This document shows positions 46,743 to 57,484 of a stretch of DNA of 64,000 nt, piece by piece. This stretch comes from Allacma fusca. Lineage: Eukaryota > Arthropoda > Collembola > Symphypleona > Sminthuridae. Location: positions 7,545,001 through 7,609,000 of the forward strand of contig OX359245.1 in NCBI GenBank assembly GCA_947179485.1, in the 5' to 3' direction. The notes under the pieces were generated by a model that saw nothing but the letters and a program-made list of their open reading frames with translations, ran no database searches and was not told where the DNA came from. The translations under genes and the position numbers were made by a program. How positions within the stretch are numbered: the first letter of the stretch is position 1; each line of letters starts with the position of its first letter.

Positions 46743-48322
46743 TCTGCTACTCTGAGATATTCTAGTTACGTCGAAGTATTTAATTACAAAGTATCTTAAA
46801 TACTCTTGGTTAGTTGGAAATAGGAAGAAAACAGAATTTTAAAGAGAGAATTAACAATTTATCCTAGAATACCATACCAAAGTCAAACTGCAAAGCGAGT
46901 AAACGCCGAGTTGAGTAGGGAACGTACACTTTAAAGAGTGGAGGGAGAGTCCAAGAGTCGGAGGAACATTTATTTGAGAATAGGGAAAATTTATTTAGGA
47001 AAATAAAGGAATTTATTTGGGAGAATAAACAAATAAATTGAGATTAAATTGAGAAAGTCAAATAAATAAAGGAGATTTATTTTGCTGAATAAATAAAATT
47101 CAAATAAATCGAGAATAGAAGCTAGGAAGTGATAGTCTGACGATCCACACAACGGTACCTATCCAGGGTCGTTGACAACGGTGACTGGAGATCCTCACAA
47201 CGGTACCCATCCGGGGTCGTTTTAGAGGGTACATATAAACATATAAACCTTTCCAATTACCTAACAGTATCACACTCAGACTAGCCTTTATGGTCATGGT
47301 ATTTTCTGACGGTGGAATTTTAGACTTGGTAGCCATTTGCTGAGTGCGGAGAAGCGTTCTCCAAACAAAACGCTGGGGCTCCTTTTCTACTAGCCGCGGG
47401 AATAATGCATATTCCATTATTGAGTATATGCTTGCATAAGTCAAGTTGTCAAAGCTGTGATATCCTTGTTCCAACACCCTAAAATTTTAGGCCTAGCCTA
47501 CCAGAAAATTGAACTAACCTTCGTATTTGAAATCTAGGTAACTGATCACTACTGAGGGATTTTAGTTCCGAGTTGTTAGGTAAAGTTTTCATCAAATACT
47601 AGCCTCAGTAAAAGGAAGGTAATGGTTTAGAAAACAATATTTGAATGATAGGAGTAAAATAAAAGATAAGAATTAAGGGGGGGAAATAATTAAATAATGA
47701 ATTTCAGCAAGTAAGTAATTTTATTATGGAAAGAATTTATAGTTGAGAGATCCAGGAGACAATAGTTGGAATTAGGTATCAAAGGTGAATAAACTCTTTT
47801 GCATTGATTATTTAACTATTGAGCTCTTACATAAAATCAGGATTAGTCAGAGATAAATAATAGTTTCTTGTTGTATGAAAGTTGAACAAACGCTTTTACA
47901 ATTAGGGATTAATTATTGTACTCGGGTAAACTATTTCAGTAATATCATCAGTAACTAGGGACATATATTTTCAAACGTACATGAGATCTTGGGTTAATGT
48001 ATATTGGAATAAAAGGAGAATCCGAACTGGTATAATTTCTTTAGTATCTCCAGTATAGAACTAGTATTATCCGTATAGTTGAGACAGTTTTTATTAAGTT
48101 CTCATCATAAAGACAAAGCGAGTGGGAATTTATTATATTACTTGTAAATTATTTTGAAATTTTGTGATTCTGCTGTTGGGACTTCTAATAGTTAGCGGTA
48201 TCTTGTTTTTCGGATACTGTAGATTTGAGAATAGAGCTACCTATTTTGAGGATCGTTTCTAGATTGAAATATTAAAGCAGTTTTCAGCAATTCAAATTTT
48301 TTTGGGATAGACAGAGATTATA
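46743..48322 (+). other. Long leader of the Ty3/gypsy-like element
   Basis: This 1.6 kb AU-rich leader has no supported gene. It contains a 32-bp direct repeat (47142-47173 and 47190-47221, including CACAACGGTACC). A 125-codon frame on the opposite strand (47100-47477) shows no domain and is probably chance. Such leaders normally hold packaging signals. Confidence 0.65.
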
Positions 48323-49300
48323 ATGGCAGGAAAACCAGCAAAATTAATCATAGTCCCACCCAAGTATTCTGGGGAGGATGGATCAGATTTGTCAGACTTC
48401 GTAGATCACTTTAACATCGCAGCTAGCAGTATGTACTGGGGAGATGAACAGAAGCTGTTATATTTCCCGAACTCCTTAACAGGAACAGCTTTTAAGTGGT
48501 ATTTGACCTTTTTAGCAGAAAGGCAAAAGAACCCTGTCGTAGACGATAAGGGAGATGAGGTACCTATTACTTGGAAGGAGGTATTAGGTAGATTTATTGA
48601 TGCATTTGTACCATTGGCTAAAGATGTGGTAGCAGACATTAAGTTGGATGGTAGGAAATATAAGGTTACAGAGACTGTGGAGTCCTATTATTATGATATG
48701 ATGAATTTAATGGATAAAAGTGGAGATAAGATCTCTCCAGCTAGAAGAGTTATGCGGTTAATTAAAGGAATGACTCCTTATTTTATTGATCGTATTATGC
48801 CACAAAAGCCTAAAACTCCTAGGGAATTCTTAGAAGCTGCGCGTACGGTAGCAGATACAAAGTATTTGTCTCAGCATTGCGATCCCTATGAGACTATGGT
48901 AGCTGAGAAGGAGGACCCTATAGATAAACAAATGCAGTTACTCCTAGATAAACTAGACTTGTCTCTCAAGACTTTAGAGAAATTAAATGAGGAGAGCAAG
49001 GAGACAGCAGAAAGAGTAGAGCAGTTAGAGTCACCGCAGTATCCTTCAGAAAAATTCCCTACAGCTCAGATATCAGCCGCCGACAACCAAACATCCGGAG
49101 GTAATGATGATAGTCACGGGCGCTGTTTCTACTGTGGAAAACGAGGGCATTATGAGAAGGACTGCTGGACCAAAATCTTCCGAATGACGGGGCAGGTACA
49201 AGGGCCACGTGCGAAACGAGAAGGAAGTCAAAAACAAATTTCGTGGGGTCCTAATCAGGAAAACACGGGCGAAGTTCATTATGGTGATGATGACGAATAA
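48323..49300 (+). CDS. gag: Gag of the Ty3/gypsy-like element
   Basis: This 325-residue structural protein would form the particle shell and bind RNA. The start at 48323 has a good context (A at -3, G at +4). YFPNSLTGTAFKWYLTFLAE (about residues 51-70) is the conserved core of retrotransposon gag. Residues about 210-240 are Lys/Glu/Leu-rich and may coil. CFYCGKRGHYEKDC near residue 267 is a perfect CX2CX4HX4C zinc knuckle. The tail is acidic. The frame is intact. Pol continues in the -1 frame, which would fit ribosomal frameshifting, although pol is already damaged. Confidence 0.9.
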   Translation: MAGKPAKLIIVPPKYSGEDGSDLSDFVDHFNIAASSMYWGDEQKLLYFPNSLTGTAFKWYLTFLAERQKNPVVDDKGDEVPITWKEVLGRFIDAFVPLAKDVVADIKLDGRKYKVTETVESYYYDMMNLMDKSGDKISPARRVMRLIKGMTPYFIDRIMPQKPKTPREFLEAARTVADTKYLSQHCDPYETMVAEKEDPIDKQMQLLLDKLDLSLKTLEKLNEESKETAERVEQLESPQYPSEKFPTAQISAADNQTSGGNDDSHGRCFYCGKRGHYEKDCWTKIFRMTGQVQGPRAKREGSQKQISWGPNQENTGEVHYGDDDE

Positions 49301-49389
49301 CCGTCGGGAAACTGGTGTCAGCGCGAGACCACCGCGCCCATATAAATAGTGATCATGCGAACATCTATTACTATTCCAAAACTACTAAT

Positions 49390-49610
49390 AATAATAAATT
49401 ACTTTCAGTTCCAGTTAATATAGGAGAAGCAGATAAAAATAGCAATTATAGACACAGGCTCCTCAGTTACTCTAATTAATTCCGACCTTATTCATGATAG
49501 GGATATTCAAACTATACCTTATCCAGTTTATGTTAAGGGAGTTAATGGAGAGCAATACCGACTCAGGAGGAAGTTTCCAAAGATTTGGAACCTAAAGAAT
49601 GTTATGTAGT
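49390..49610 (+). pseudogene. Protease fragment of pol, frameshifted
   Basis: SVPVNIGEADK is readable in the -1 frame relative to gag. The active site DTGSS with VTLINSDLIH follows in the gag frame, so one base was gained or lost in the A run near 49434. The active site Asp codon is at 49451-49453. The reading ends at TAG soon after. The family is the retropepsins, which cleave gag-pol. Confidence 0.8.
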
Positions 49611-49905
49611 AGTAAATCAACAGACAACTAAACCCGACGTTTTAAATAAAGACACTGAGGCACTTATTAGGTTGCCATTGACTAGTATCAAAGATGGATA
49701 CGAAAGTGCTTATGAATTCCCCGTTCTTTTTTGAAACGTTAGAGAATATTGAACAAACACTAGAAGATACTCTAACCATAGATATGGAGGACCAAGAGAG
49801 GGTATCATTGTAAAAGAACGATCTAGAATGTTAGAAAAATATGCCTATTATTTCAACAAGATAGAAAAAAATTCCTTACTAAGTATAGATTTATCAATGA
49901 TATCA
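49611..49905 (+). pseudogene. Residue of pol at the RT/RNase H deletion
   Basis: Reading frames here are short and broken (one runs 49567-49734). None contains a YXDD box, a LPXG motif or an RNase H motif. A complete element needs roughly 2 kb of RT and RNase H here, so this is the scar of an internal deletion. Confidence 0.65.
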
Positions 49906-51517
49906 TCTATGAAGTTTCAAACGGTTTTCCAAGACTCGTGGTTCCAATAGTATTAATTAAAGAAGTGTTACAGGCTACTTATAGGGATACGCTAGCAGCA
50001 CATACAGGCTGAATGAAAACCTATCATAGGGTTAATAGGAGATTCTTTTGGAAAGGAATGAAAGCCGAGGAAGTAAGATATGTATTGACCTGTGAGGAAT
50101 GCCAGTTACATAAATACTCTACAAATAGACCAGCAGGGCTTTTACAACCTATTGAAATTCCTCCCAAAATCTTTGCTATGATAGGACTAGATTATTGTGG
50201 TCCCTTTTTGGAAACAGAAAGGGGTAATAAAAATTTGTTAGTTGCAGTGGATCACACGAGCAAATGGGTATTTTGTCGAGCGACAGAATCCACCACTGCG
50301 GCCGGAACAATTGACTTCTTGAAGAATGATATCATATTGAAGGTAGGGGTAATTAAACAATTACTCACAAATAGGGCTCCAGCATTTTTCTCACATGTGC
50401 GTAGAGAATTTTGTAACAAATACGGCATCAAACAGGTTTATACAAGTAGGTATAAAAAGTTCTACAAAATGAATTAGTGGAACGAATGAATGGATGTATA
50501 GTACGATTATTGAAGATATTCGTAAATGAGAGTCATTCAAATTGGGATGATTTGGTTGGTGAAATGGTGTTTGCGATAAATACTACAGTCTCCGCTGCTA
50601 CGGGGCAGTCACCATATTGTATGTTGCATGGAATGGAGGCAACATTTGAAAGTGGGGATAAATGGGGAAAAGTTCCATTTCAGGAAGACTTAGATGGTAA
50701 AGAAAAAGCCATTTGTAAGTTGAATGAAATACAGGAAAAGGTATTTAAATTTGAGTTGGGACAAGAGGTGTATAGAGTTAGGTACAACCAAAAGCCGGTT
50801 AACAGAGAATATAAGATAGGAGACCGGATAACTGTCTATATCCCTGTTACAAAGCTCGGTAGGTCTGCAGAGTTCCTTAAAAGAAATTTTGGGCCGTACC
50901 TAATCACCAGAAGACTGTCCGACTTGAGTTATGATGTGGCTATAGAAAGGGGTCTAAGGGTAGTGCATGTTTCTAGAATGAACGCCTTTTTAGGGGATAG
51001 TTCAGACATGAAACAGACAAGGCCCACTGGCATGACTCAGATATGTAGCGAATTAGAGGCTATTACAATTTACCGAGAAACGGGGATTGTAGGTCTAAAG
51101 GAAAAAGTAATGAAATTTGGTGCCCGTGGATTAGTCTTTGAAAGTCATGTGACATTTGAGGATATCCGGGAAATGAATAACAAGGACGGCCTTAGTTATT
51201 GGATATGGAAAGCAGACGTGCTCATATTATGTGGTAATGACGTTCTGAATAAGAAGAGCAATGAAAGCTTATTCAAGGAATGTTGTCAAGATATATCGGG
51301 TTTTAAGATTGAAGTAAAAGAGACTGTCAAAGAAGAATGGGGTAATTTGGTAAATCTCTGTATAAGTAGTACAATTAACCCATTCCAGCAGAAAGATTTG
51401 GCGGTCCTTATAACCGGATGTATGGAACCTCGAAAGGTATTTGATACGTTAAGCAACGTAGCGCGAAACGTAGGGTTGGGTCCTCCAGTTATACATTTAT
51501 ATGGTACTAAACGGTGA
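49906..51517 (+). pseudogene. Integrase with an extra C-terminal domain, frameshifted
   Basis: The N-terminal zinc region runs from about 49906 (YEVSNGFPRLVVP, an AAHTG His, then TGA at 50010-50012, YHRVNRRFFW, CEEC). The core has GLDYCGP with the first Asp, and TNRAPAFF where an Asp is expected but Asn stands. A frame change at about 50450-50476 moves to the frame of VERMNG, which holds the Glu. The C-terminal part has GDRITVYIP and FGPYLITRRLSDLSYDV up to VVHVSRMNAFL, as in other Ty3/gypsy integrases. About 175 further residues follow to 51517, carrying GDS (50990-50998), GARG and LILCGNDV (GND 51232-51240). It may have been non-functional when inserted. Confidence 0.8.
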
Positions 51518-51601
51518 CCATTGGTAGGTGCGTTAGGTATCTATACGCACTTAACAAGGCTGATGTTATATGAAGACGAACCATATGACACTTGACAGCT
51601 G

Positions 51602-52105
51602 ATGTATATTTGGAGAGAATTTGTAAAAAGTATTGGCCCACAAATATTATTAAATATCTTTGAGGAAGTTAGTGGAAATACGGCCACATATGTTGATAGC
51701 TGTTGGGAAAGAATAGAACCCGCAGAAAAAGATGAGAGTGCACTCGAAACAATTGATGAGGAAGATGAGGTCGACACAGATAAGGGAATTGATTTAAATC
51801 GGGAAGAAAAGTCTAGTGATTTTAATGAAGAATCAAAATCAAAAGGCTTACATGATACTCCGGAGTTGGTAAATAATAGTGGAAATGATTTAAAGTGGGA
51901 TAATCAGGATATCAATGATAAGAATGATGAGGATATTGATAACCTGATTACCGACAATGAGGGTGACGACGAATATTTGTTAACCGACGTTGAACATGAG
52001 GTTGCGGAAGGGGTGGCCAACCCGAACGCAAAACTAGTCTCACGTTTTGGTCGTCCTCTTAAAACCACCAGTTTTATGGCCAAAGAAAATAAGAAGTACT
52101 TATAG
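51602..52105 (+). CDS. Acidic hypothetical protein of the Ty3/gypsy-like element
   Basis: The frame has 167 codons. Residues 1-35 are mixed and partly hydrophobic. About 40-140 are extremely rich in Asp/Glu/Asn and probably disordered. The last 20 residues become basic (SRFGRPLKTTSFMAKENKK), like the tail of many retroelement polyproteins. It starts 85 bp after the integrase frame and could be its frameshifted continuation. No domain is recognised. Confidence 0.5.
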   Translation: MYIWREFVKSIGPQILLNIFEEVSGNTATYVDSCWERIEPAEKDESALETIDEEDEVDTDKGIDLNREEKSSDFNEESKSKGLHDTPELVNNSGNDLKWDNQDINDKNDEDIDNLITDNEGDDEYLLTDVEHEVAEGVANPNAKLVSRFGRPLKTTSFMAKENKKYL

Positions 52106-53877
52106 GGTTAAATGAAAATGAGAAATGTTAAGATTAAGATTTCGATTAAGAAATTAAATTACGAAACGGAAAAGTAAATAATATGTTATGAGTATTGATG
52201 TAAGAATAATTAGTTTAGAAAAAACTAAGTAAACGGTAAACGTCTTGTTAAAAATTTGGTTACTAACTGTAAAGTTAGGACAAAAGAAAGAATGATTTAG
52301 ACCTATCCTTGGAATGTAAACTCTGTCAAATGTAAACGTGATGACTGTTACCGGGTGAGACGAGCTCAATGTAAAGCCTAGAATTCTTATACATGCAGGA
52401 CTACGAAGGGCGAAGACACCTTTAACGATCCTATACGAAGGACATAATCCCATTTTCTTCAAAGTTCCCCAACTGCCAAAATTACTTCCCCAGCAAGCCT
52501 AATCAAAACAAAAACTGCTTATGTACCTTGAGAGTCCATAACCAACTATACGCGGAACCTATTTGCCCATGTGACAACACACATTTGATTAAAGCACGAG
52601 TAATCCATAGCATCCCATCACAGTGGATCAGAATGGAGAATCTAAACTTTTTCCGACGATAAGACGTCTTGGAATCGACCAGAATTTACCAATCGAAGCT
52701 TCGTGTTTAATTCAGAGTGGAATTACATCATGGCAAACATGTACTTTACTGTATCTTCCAGTATAAAGGACAACTTCGACTCATGGAGAAATTCTCTCAG
52801 GGATATTAAGTGGGCAACCATTCCCGATTGTCTGCCAGGAGAAGGTAGCAGTACATTTGCTCTGATAATTATATGGCTTACTATTTGCACCCTATTATTG
52901 GCTTTTCTAATAAACGAGAATACCCGGAAAACAACCTTCGTTGGAATGTTGGCAACAAGGATCAAAATGATGGAAGGCTACTCCATTTTTGTCATTTGCT
53001 GACATATCTTGACGCATCTATCTGGCTCGTTCTGTTTGGAACGCTACGCCTTATTTATCTCAAGAAATACTGATACTGCAAGGACCAGATCAATTGGAGA
53101 GTATATAGCAGACTCTGGGAAGCAGAAGTGAGATAGTGACAACAGCAAACTCAGGAAGCCATTCGGCGTAGAGAACCCCTTCGTTTTGGCGATGCCGAAT
53201 TAATGTTACACGAGGCCCGACGTCCTACACCTTTGGTTACAAAAAAAGGCTAAGTCTAAGGAGATTCAGTCCAATAGCTTGGTAGCAGTCTAAAAAGAAA
53301 TACAAGTCACGATTTACAGGGTCAGGAAAGATATCTTTTGAATGTTAACGTAGAAAGTATGTTAAATGGTATGAAATGATTGAGATACTTACGATGTAGA
53401 TGATTTCAACTAAAAATGAGTTTTATTCTACTCAAAAATTGTGTCTATAGAATCACGGCTACACGAGTGTAAAGATTTGACACGTCTATGGGCAGTGACA
53501 GAACAAACGAGCAAAGAGAAAGCTGAGGACGAAACGACTTGGGACGAGGTCTTTCACGAGGCTACCCGAACACGACAATGGCTACCAGTTTGGACAGCTA
53601 TTTCTTCACCAGTAAACGAGTGCTCGGTACGTACAACTACCAACGACTATGCTGGGTCCTCAAAGACTTCATCACTCCAGTCGTCCTCATGCACGAGATC
53701 GACCGCAACGTCGTCTACTCGTCCAAAGAAAACCTATACCAAGGCGAGTGTAATGACAGTGTCGCCCGGTTATTTCGATGTGGACACACTGTTAGTTATC
53801 CGTGGATGTTGAGGCATAAAAAGGCTAAAATGATATGTTTGTACGTCTGCCTTTTACGACCAGGGACTGGTCTTCGT
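52106..53877 (+). other. 3' internal region with no recognised gene
   Basis: Overlapping frames occur at 52703-53002, 53441-53812 and 53539-53895. The first (99 codons) contains one strongly hydrophobic stretch (FALIIIWLTICTLLLAFLI), a possible membrane segment. There is no signal peptide, furin-like site or Cys pattern that would justify calling an envelope. The rest may be decayed coding or untranslated sequence. Confidence 0.5.
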
Positions 53878-53888
53878 AGGGGGGGAAG
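53878..53888 (+). promoter_or_regulatory. Polypurine tract of the Ty3/gypsy-like element
   Basis: AGGGGGGGAAG ends four bases before the 3' LTR, the right place to prime plus-strand synthesis. Confidence 0.8.
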
Positions 53889-53892
53889 TATT

Positions 53893-55237
53893 TGATACGC
53901 TCTTTTTAGCGTAGAAATAAGTATTTGATACGTACATAATAACGTAAGATTTTATGTAATGGTAGTAATGAGAATAGGATGTTAGAATGAACGTAGGAAT
54001 GAGTACATGTGAATAGCACGCAAATAAACTTGCTGACCGTTGGCTTTAATAAAAATGTCCAGAGTTGGAAAAGTTCTTCTCTGTGTGTGTAGAAATTACC
54101 CTTTGGCTCCTCTCAGTCCGAGCGGATGAGAAGAGGAGGGAAGTCTCTCCATGCGTAGGACGTATATATATACAAGTTATTAGTGCGTAATAAGCTTGAG
54201 ACCATTGTATTTTAGAGTGTAAGACATTTTCCCAGGGAGAACAACTTTTGATTTCAAAGCATGTTAGTACATAAGTGTAACCATAGTTACGGTCTTATAA
54301 CCATAGGGTTAGGAGGAAGTTGTTTTGTAAATAAGGGAGACAAAGTAATTTTGTTCCGGAGCTCATAAGATTTTACGAGGGTGAGGGTTATAAAAACTCC
54401 TTCCTAAGTACTGGGATCTGTCTCGGACAATGGGTTCGATCTTTACGATCGCAATAAATGTAAGTTACGATAAGACCTAAGATTAAGAAAGTAATTGAAA
54501 CTGATATTGCCTATGTATGTATTGCCATGTGTTTAAATGCAAAGCAATCTCGAACCGGCGCCAGGCTGGCGGGGTTGGAACTTGGTTTCGGCCAGATGGT
54601 CCGGTCATAAAATTTATCCACTTAACTTCTGGATTTTGGGAGTGCGGTAGCAGCCGAGTATAAATACCCCAGGAAAATCTTACAGATTCACAGTCGATCT
54701 GAACACGCCGATCCGAAACGCTGTCCTCTTGGACTCTCTCCCTCTTCGTATAGCACTCGGGTTTCGGTTCTCTCCCTTTTTACTCCCATTTTATCAAAAA
54801 TACTCTGGCTCTCAGAATCGAGTAGTTTTTCTGAAAGATAGCCTTTACTCTCAGAAGAGGAAGGATTTTACCACAGCTCTTCAGGCTGGTGGATTGTATT
54901 TCGAGAAATTTTGAGAAAACATTTAGAATTTTGATAGGAATTCTGGGAAACCTTTTGGGCAACCCTTTGATAACTTGTAATAGGAATTACGCTTGAACTT
55001 TTATAACTTTATTATCTTTGTATTTAGATTTAGAGAAGGTCTTCTTTGAATTAATATTTATAATCAGAATTAAATCTTAGTGTTAATTTATATTTTAGAA
55101 AATCAAACAAAGATATTATTAAGTTCCATTTTTGTATTTGTCTAAAGTTAAATAAAATCTCTTCAACATTTGAGGAACCAAAAGTAAACTTGAGGGAATT
55201 ATAGTACGTTATTTCCACTCAACTCAGACCCCTAACA
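53893..55237 (+). repeat. 3' LTR of the Ty3/gypsy-like element
   Basis: The LTR is 1345 bp, with TATAAATA at 54659-54666 and AATAAA at 55151-55156. It is identical to the 5' LTR apart from about five substitutions and an extra 30 bp near 54434-54463 (CGATCTTTACGATCGCAATA...), which contains a small CGATC palindrome. Confidence 0.95.
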
Positions 55238-55241
55238 TGGT

Positions 55242-55272
55242 CATTGCCAATAATCCCACATCACAAGTAACA
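55242..55272 (+). repeat. 3' LTR of the BEL/Pao element, right piece
   Basis: These are the last 31 bases of the interrupted BEL LTR (CATTGCCAATAATCCC...AAGTAACA), followed by the AAAAT duplication. Confidence 0.93.
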
Positions 55273-55627
55273 AAAATAGTGGTATAAAAATTTATAGTAT
55301 TCCCAAATTATTAGCATAGTTGAGTCATTTAAAAATAGGTATTATAATGGAACCACCTTGTTTAACACTTTTGCGAGGGCTGGTAAATTTACAGTTACAT
55401 TTAATAATATGTAGACCATGATTGCCAAGTCTCATGGAAGTTGTCCCTTTTTAAACACATCGGAGAAACATGCAACGCTTTGAAAATTGTAGGTTAATTG
55501 TCCAGGAGTAGCCTCAAGAAGATTTGTAATTTCAAAAATTCTATTAATATATCCTGCAGAATGGAAATTCTTGAGGAGAGGCCAATATTAAAAATGCGTT
55601 TAATAATAGAAGCATTTGGGTTATACA

Positions 55628-56814
55628 CAGAGGTGTGGAATATTTTGAAATATTGTATTTGAAATAGTATTTCAAATACATTTGGTATTTGGTATTTTTG
55701 TTGCCATAAATTGTTTAAGGTATTTTGTATTTCGTATTTTGTTAACACCAACATGTCTACTGTATTTTATATTTCGTATTTAGAAGATTACGAACGTGAT
55801 AGTATTTTGTATTTATTTATCTTCTAAAATTTACCTAGTCTGTATTTCAAATACAAAATATAGTTTTAAAATACATGACTGGAAATTGTTAAGGTCGTCT
55901 CTAAAACATGCTCAAATAAATATTTAAAATGTAAAAGCACTTATTTAAAACATTTTTAAACGAGATTGTGAAACCTGTTGGACGGGTTTGAAGAAATTAC
56001 TGTATAATTACATAAAATTCAATGTATCTGAGAACTATAAAGCTAGCTAAATTAGTGACGCGAATATAAATACATTGCCCAGGAGTTATAAGATTTACCT
56101 AGTCCGTATTTCAAACACAAAATATAGTTTTAAAATACATGACTCTGGAAATTGTTAAGGTCGTCTCTAAAACATGCTCAAATAAATATTTAAAATGTAA
56201 AAGCACTAATTTAAAACATTTTTAAACGAGATTGTGAAACCTGTTGGACGGGTTTGAAGAAATTACTGTATAATTACATAAAATTCAATGTATCTGAGAA
56301 CTATAAAGCTAGCTAAATTAGTGACGCGAATATAAATACATTGCCCAGGAGTTATAAGATTGTTTGTTTTAAGGAAAAATATTCTGTATCTACGGCCATG
56401 TTAATTTACTTTGATACACAAATGCACAACTCTAAATTCTAATAACATGCAGTTACCTTTATTAAGTTGATTTATTTTTAAATATTGTATTATTTGGCCG
56501 AATCACACAAAATACTTTGGGAGAATAAACTTAAGGTACATCTCAGATATGTACTTTGAGATAAATATGAATATTTTCAATATGTATTTCGTATTTCAAA
56601 TACGGTATTTTTATTTCATATTTTCTCTTTTTGTTGAAAGGAAAGTATTTTATTTTGTATCTTGCCCAAATGACTCTGGATATTTTTATTTTATATTGTA
56701 TCTTAACTAAGTTACACCTGGTATTTGTAGTTTATATTTGTATTTTAACTTTTCTGAAAATGTGTTTGTATTTTGTATTTCAATAATAAATTTCATGTAT
56801 TTTCCACACCTCTG
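55628..56814. mobile_element. hAT-type MITE with TATTTCAAATAC arrays
   Basis: The element is 1187 bp, with inverted ends CAGAGGTGTGGAA and TTCCACACCTCTG. GTTATACA flanks both sides (55620-55627, 56815-56822), and copy A has it once near 4229. Subterminal zones repeat TATTTCAAATAC, TATTTTGTATTT and similar words. No transposase is encoded. It contains a 264-bp tandem duplication. Confidence 0.92.
55831..56358. repeat. 264-bp direct tandem duplication inside the MITE
   Basis: Two adjacent, nearly identical 264-bp units start TTACCTAGTC(T/C)GTATTTCAAA at 55831 and 56095. High identity means a recent event. An intermediate size of about 920 bp is expected in sister copies without it. Confidence 0.9.
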
Positions 56815-56875
56815 GTTATACAGTAGTGTTCAAATGCCAAATTTTAAATATAAGGACGATGTCGGCGTAAAATTA

Positions 56876-57484
56876 CAGTGTACTCTCGCTATAAGAGGCC
56901 TCCGTATAAGAGCATGTTCTGTATAAGAGCACTCCCAGGTCCTCCCAATGGGATTGTAGTGCTGTAAGTGTTCTCTATAAGAGCACCGTTTATAAGAGCA
57001 TTTTCGATGTAAGAGCAGACATTTTACTTCCTTACGTTAAAATAAATCCTTTATAAGAGCATATGAGCAGACATAGAAACGATTACGAAACGTTTGTACA
57101 AAAACACCTACAGCGCCAATGTCTACAGTGTAGTGGAATTGGAAGGAAGTAGTAGTAGTAGTGGAATTATTTAGTTGCAAATAAAAATATTGTTGGCATA
57201 AATCTTGCAATGATTTCTCTACAGACCCAAATTACTACTTCATTCCAACCAAAAATGAATAGTATATTAAGAGATTATTTATAAATAAAAATTGGTTTCT
57301 TATGTATTGTTTAGTGATGTCTTATTTATCGCACTTCTTAATGTATTAGTAAGCGCAATTATGTTCTTAATAATGTATAGCCAGTATTTTAATGCATTTA
57401 GATACATGTTCCTTATAAGAGCATACCGTTATAAGAGCGCTTTTGGGGTGCTTTTAGGGGTGCTCTTATAGAGAGAGTACACTG
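56876..57484. mobile_element. Tc1/mariner-type MITE with TATAAGAGCA repeats
   Basis: The element is 609 bp, with inverted ends CAGTGTACTCTC(G/T)CTATAAGAG, flanked by TA at 56874-56875 and 57485-57486. Copy A shows a single TA near 4286. CAGT-type ends with TA duplication fit pogo-like Tc1/mariner elements. TATAAGAGCA words recur at both ends. No ORF is credible. Confidence 0.88.

Larger units (their letters stand above)
45405..55237 (+). mobile_element. Ty3/gypsy-like LTR retrotransposon lacking reverse transcriptase
   Basis: The element is 9833 bp, nested in the BEL 3' LTR with a 4-bp duplication TGGT (45401-45404, 55238-55241). The LTRs (1315 and 1345 bp) differ by about five substitutions and one 30-bp indel, so the insertion is young. 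Order: LTR, tRNA-Ala-type primer site, 1.6 kb leader, gag, protease fragment, integrase with extra C-terminal sequence, an acidic ORF, a region with no clear gene, polypurine tract, LTR. Only about 350 bp separate protease from integrase, so RT and RNase H are missing. It probably moved in trans. Confidence 0.9.
33886..55272 (+). mobile_element. BEL/Pao LTR retrotransposon carrying two nested elements
   Basis: The total span is 21.4 kb, but only about 6.6 kb belongs to this element. It is flanked by AAAAT on both sides (33881-33885, 55273-55277), the 5-bp duplication usual for BEL/Pao. The two LTRs differ by two substitutions and one 13-bp indel, so insertion is recent. The gag-pol reading frame is plus-strand. 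It is broken by a probable frameshift at the start, one in-frame TAG (38068-38070) and a reversed LINE inserted in integrase. A Ty3/gypsy-like element splits the 3' LTR. Confidence 0.95.

Noticed and set aside
47100-47477. 125-codon minus-strand frame in the LTR-element leader
   Set aside because: No domain, opposite to the element's coding strand, and partly made of the local direct repeat.
52703-53002. Possible envelope gene because of one hydrophobic segment
   Set aside because: Only 99 codons, with no signal peptide, cleavage site or Cys pattern. One membrane-like stretch is not enough.
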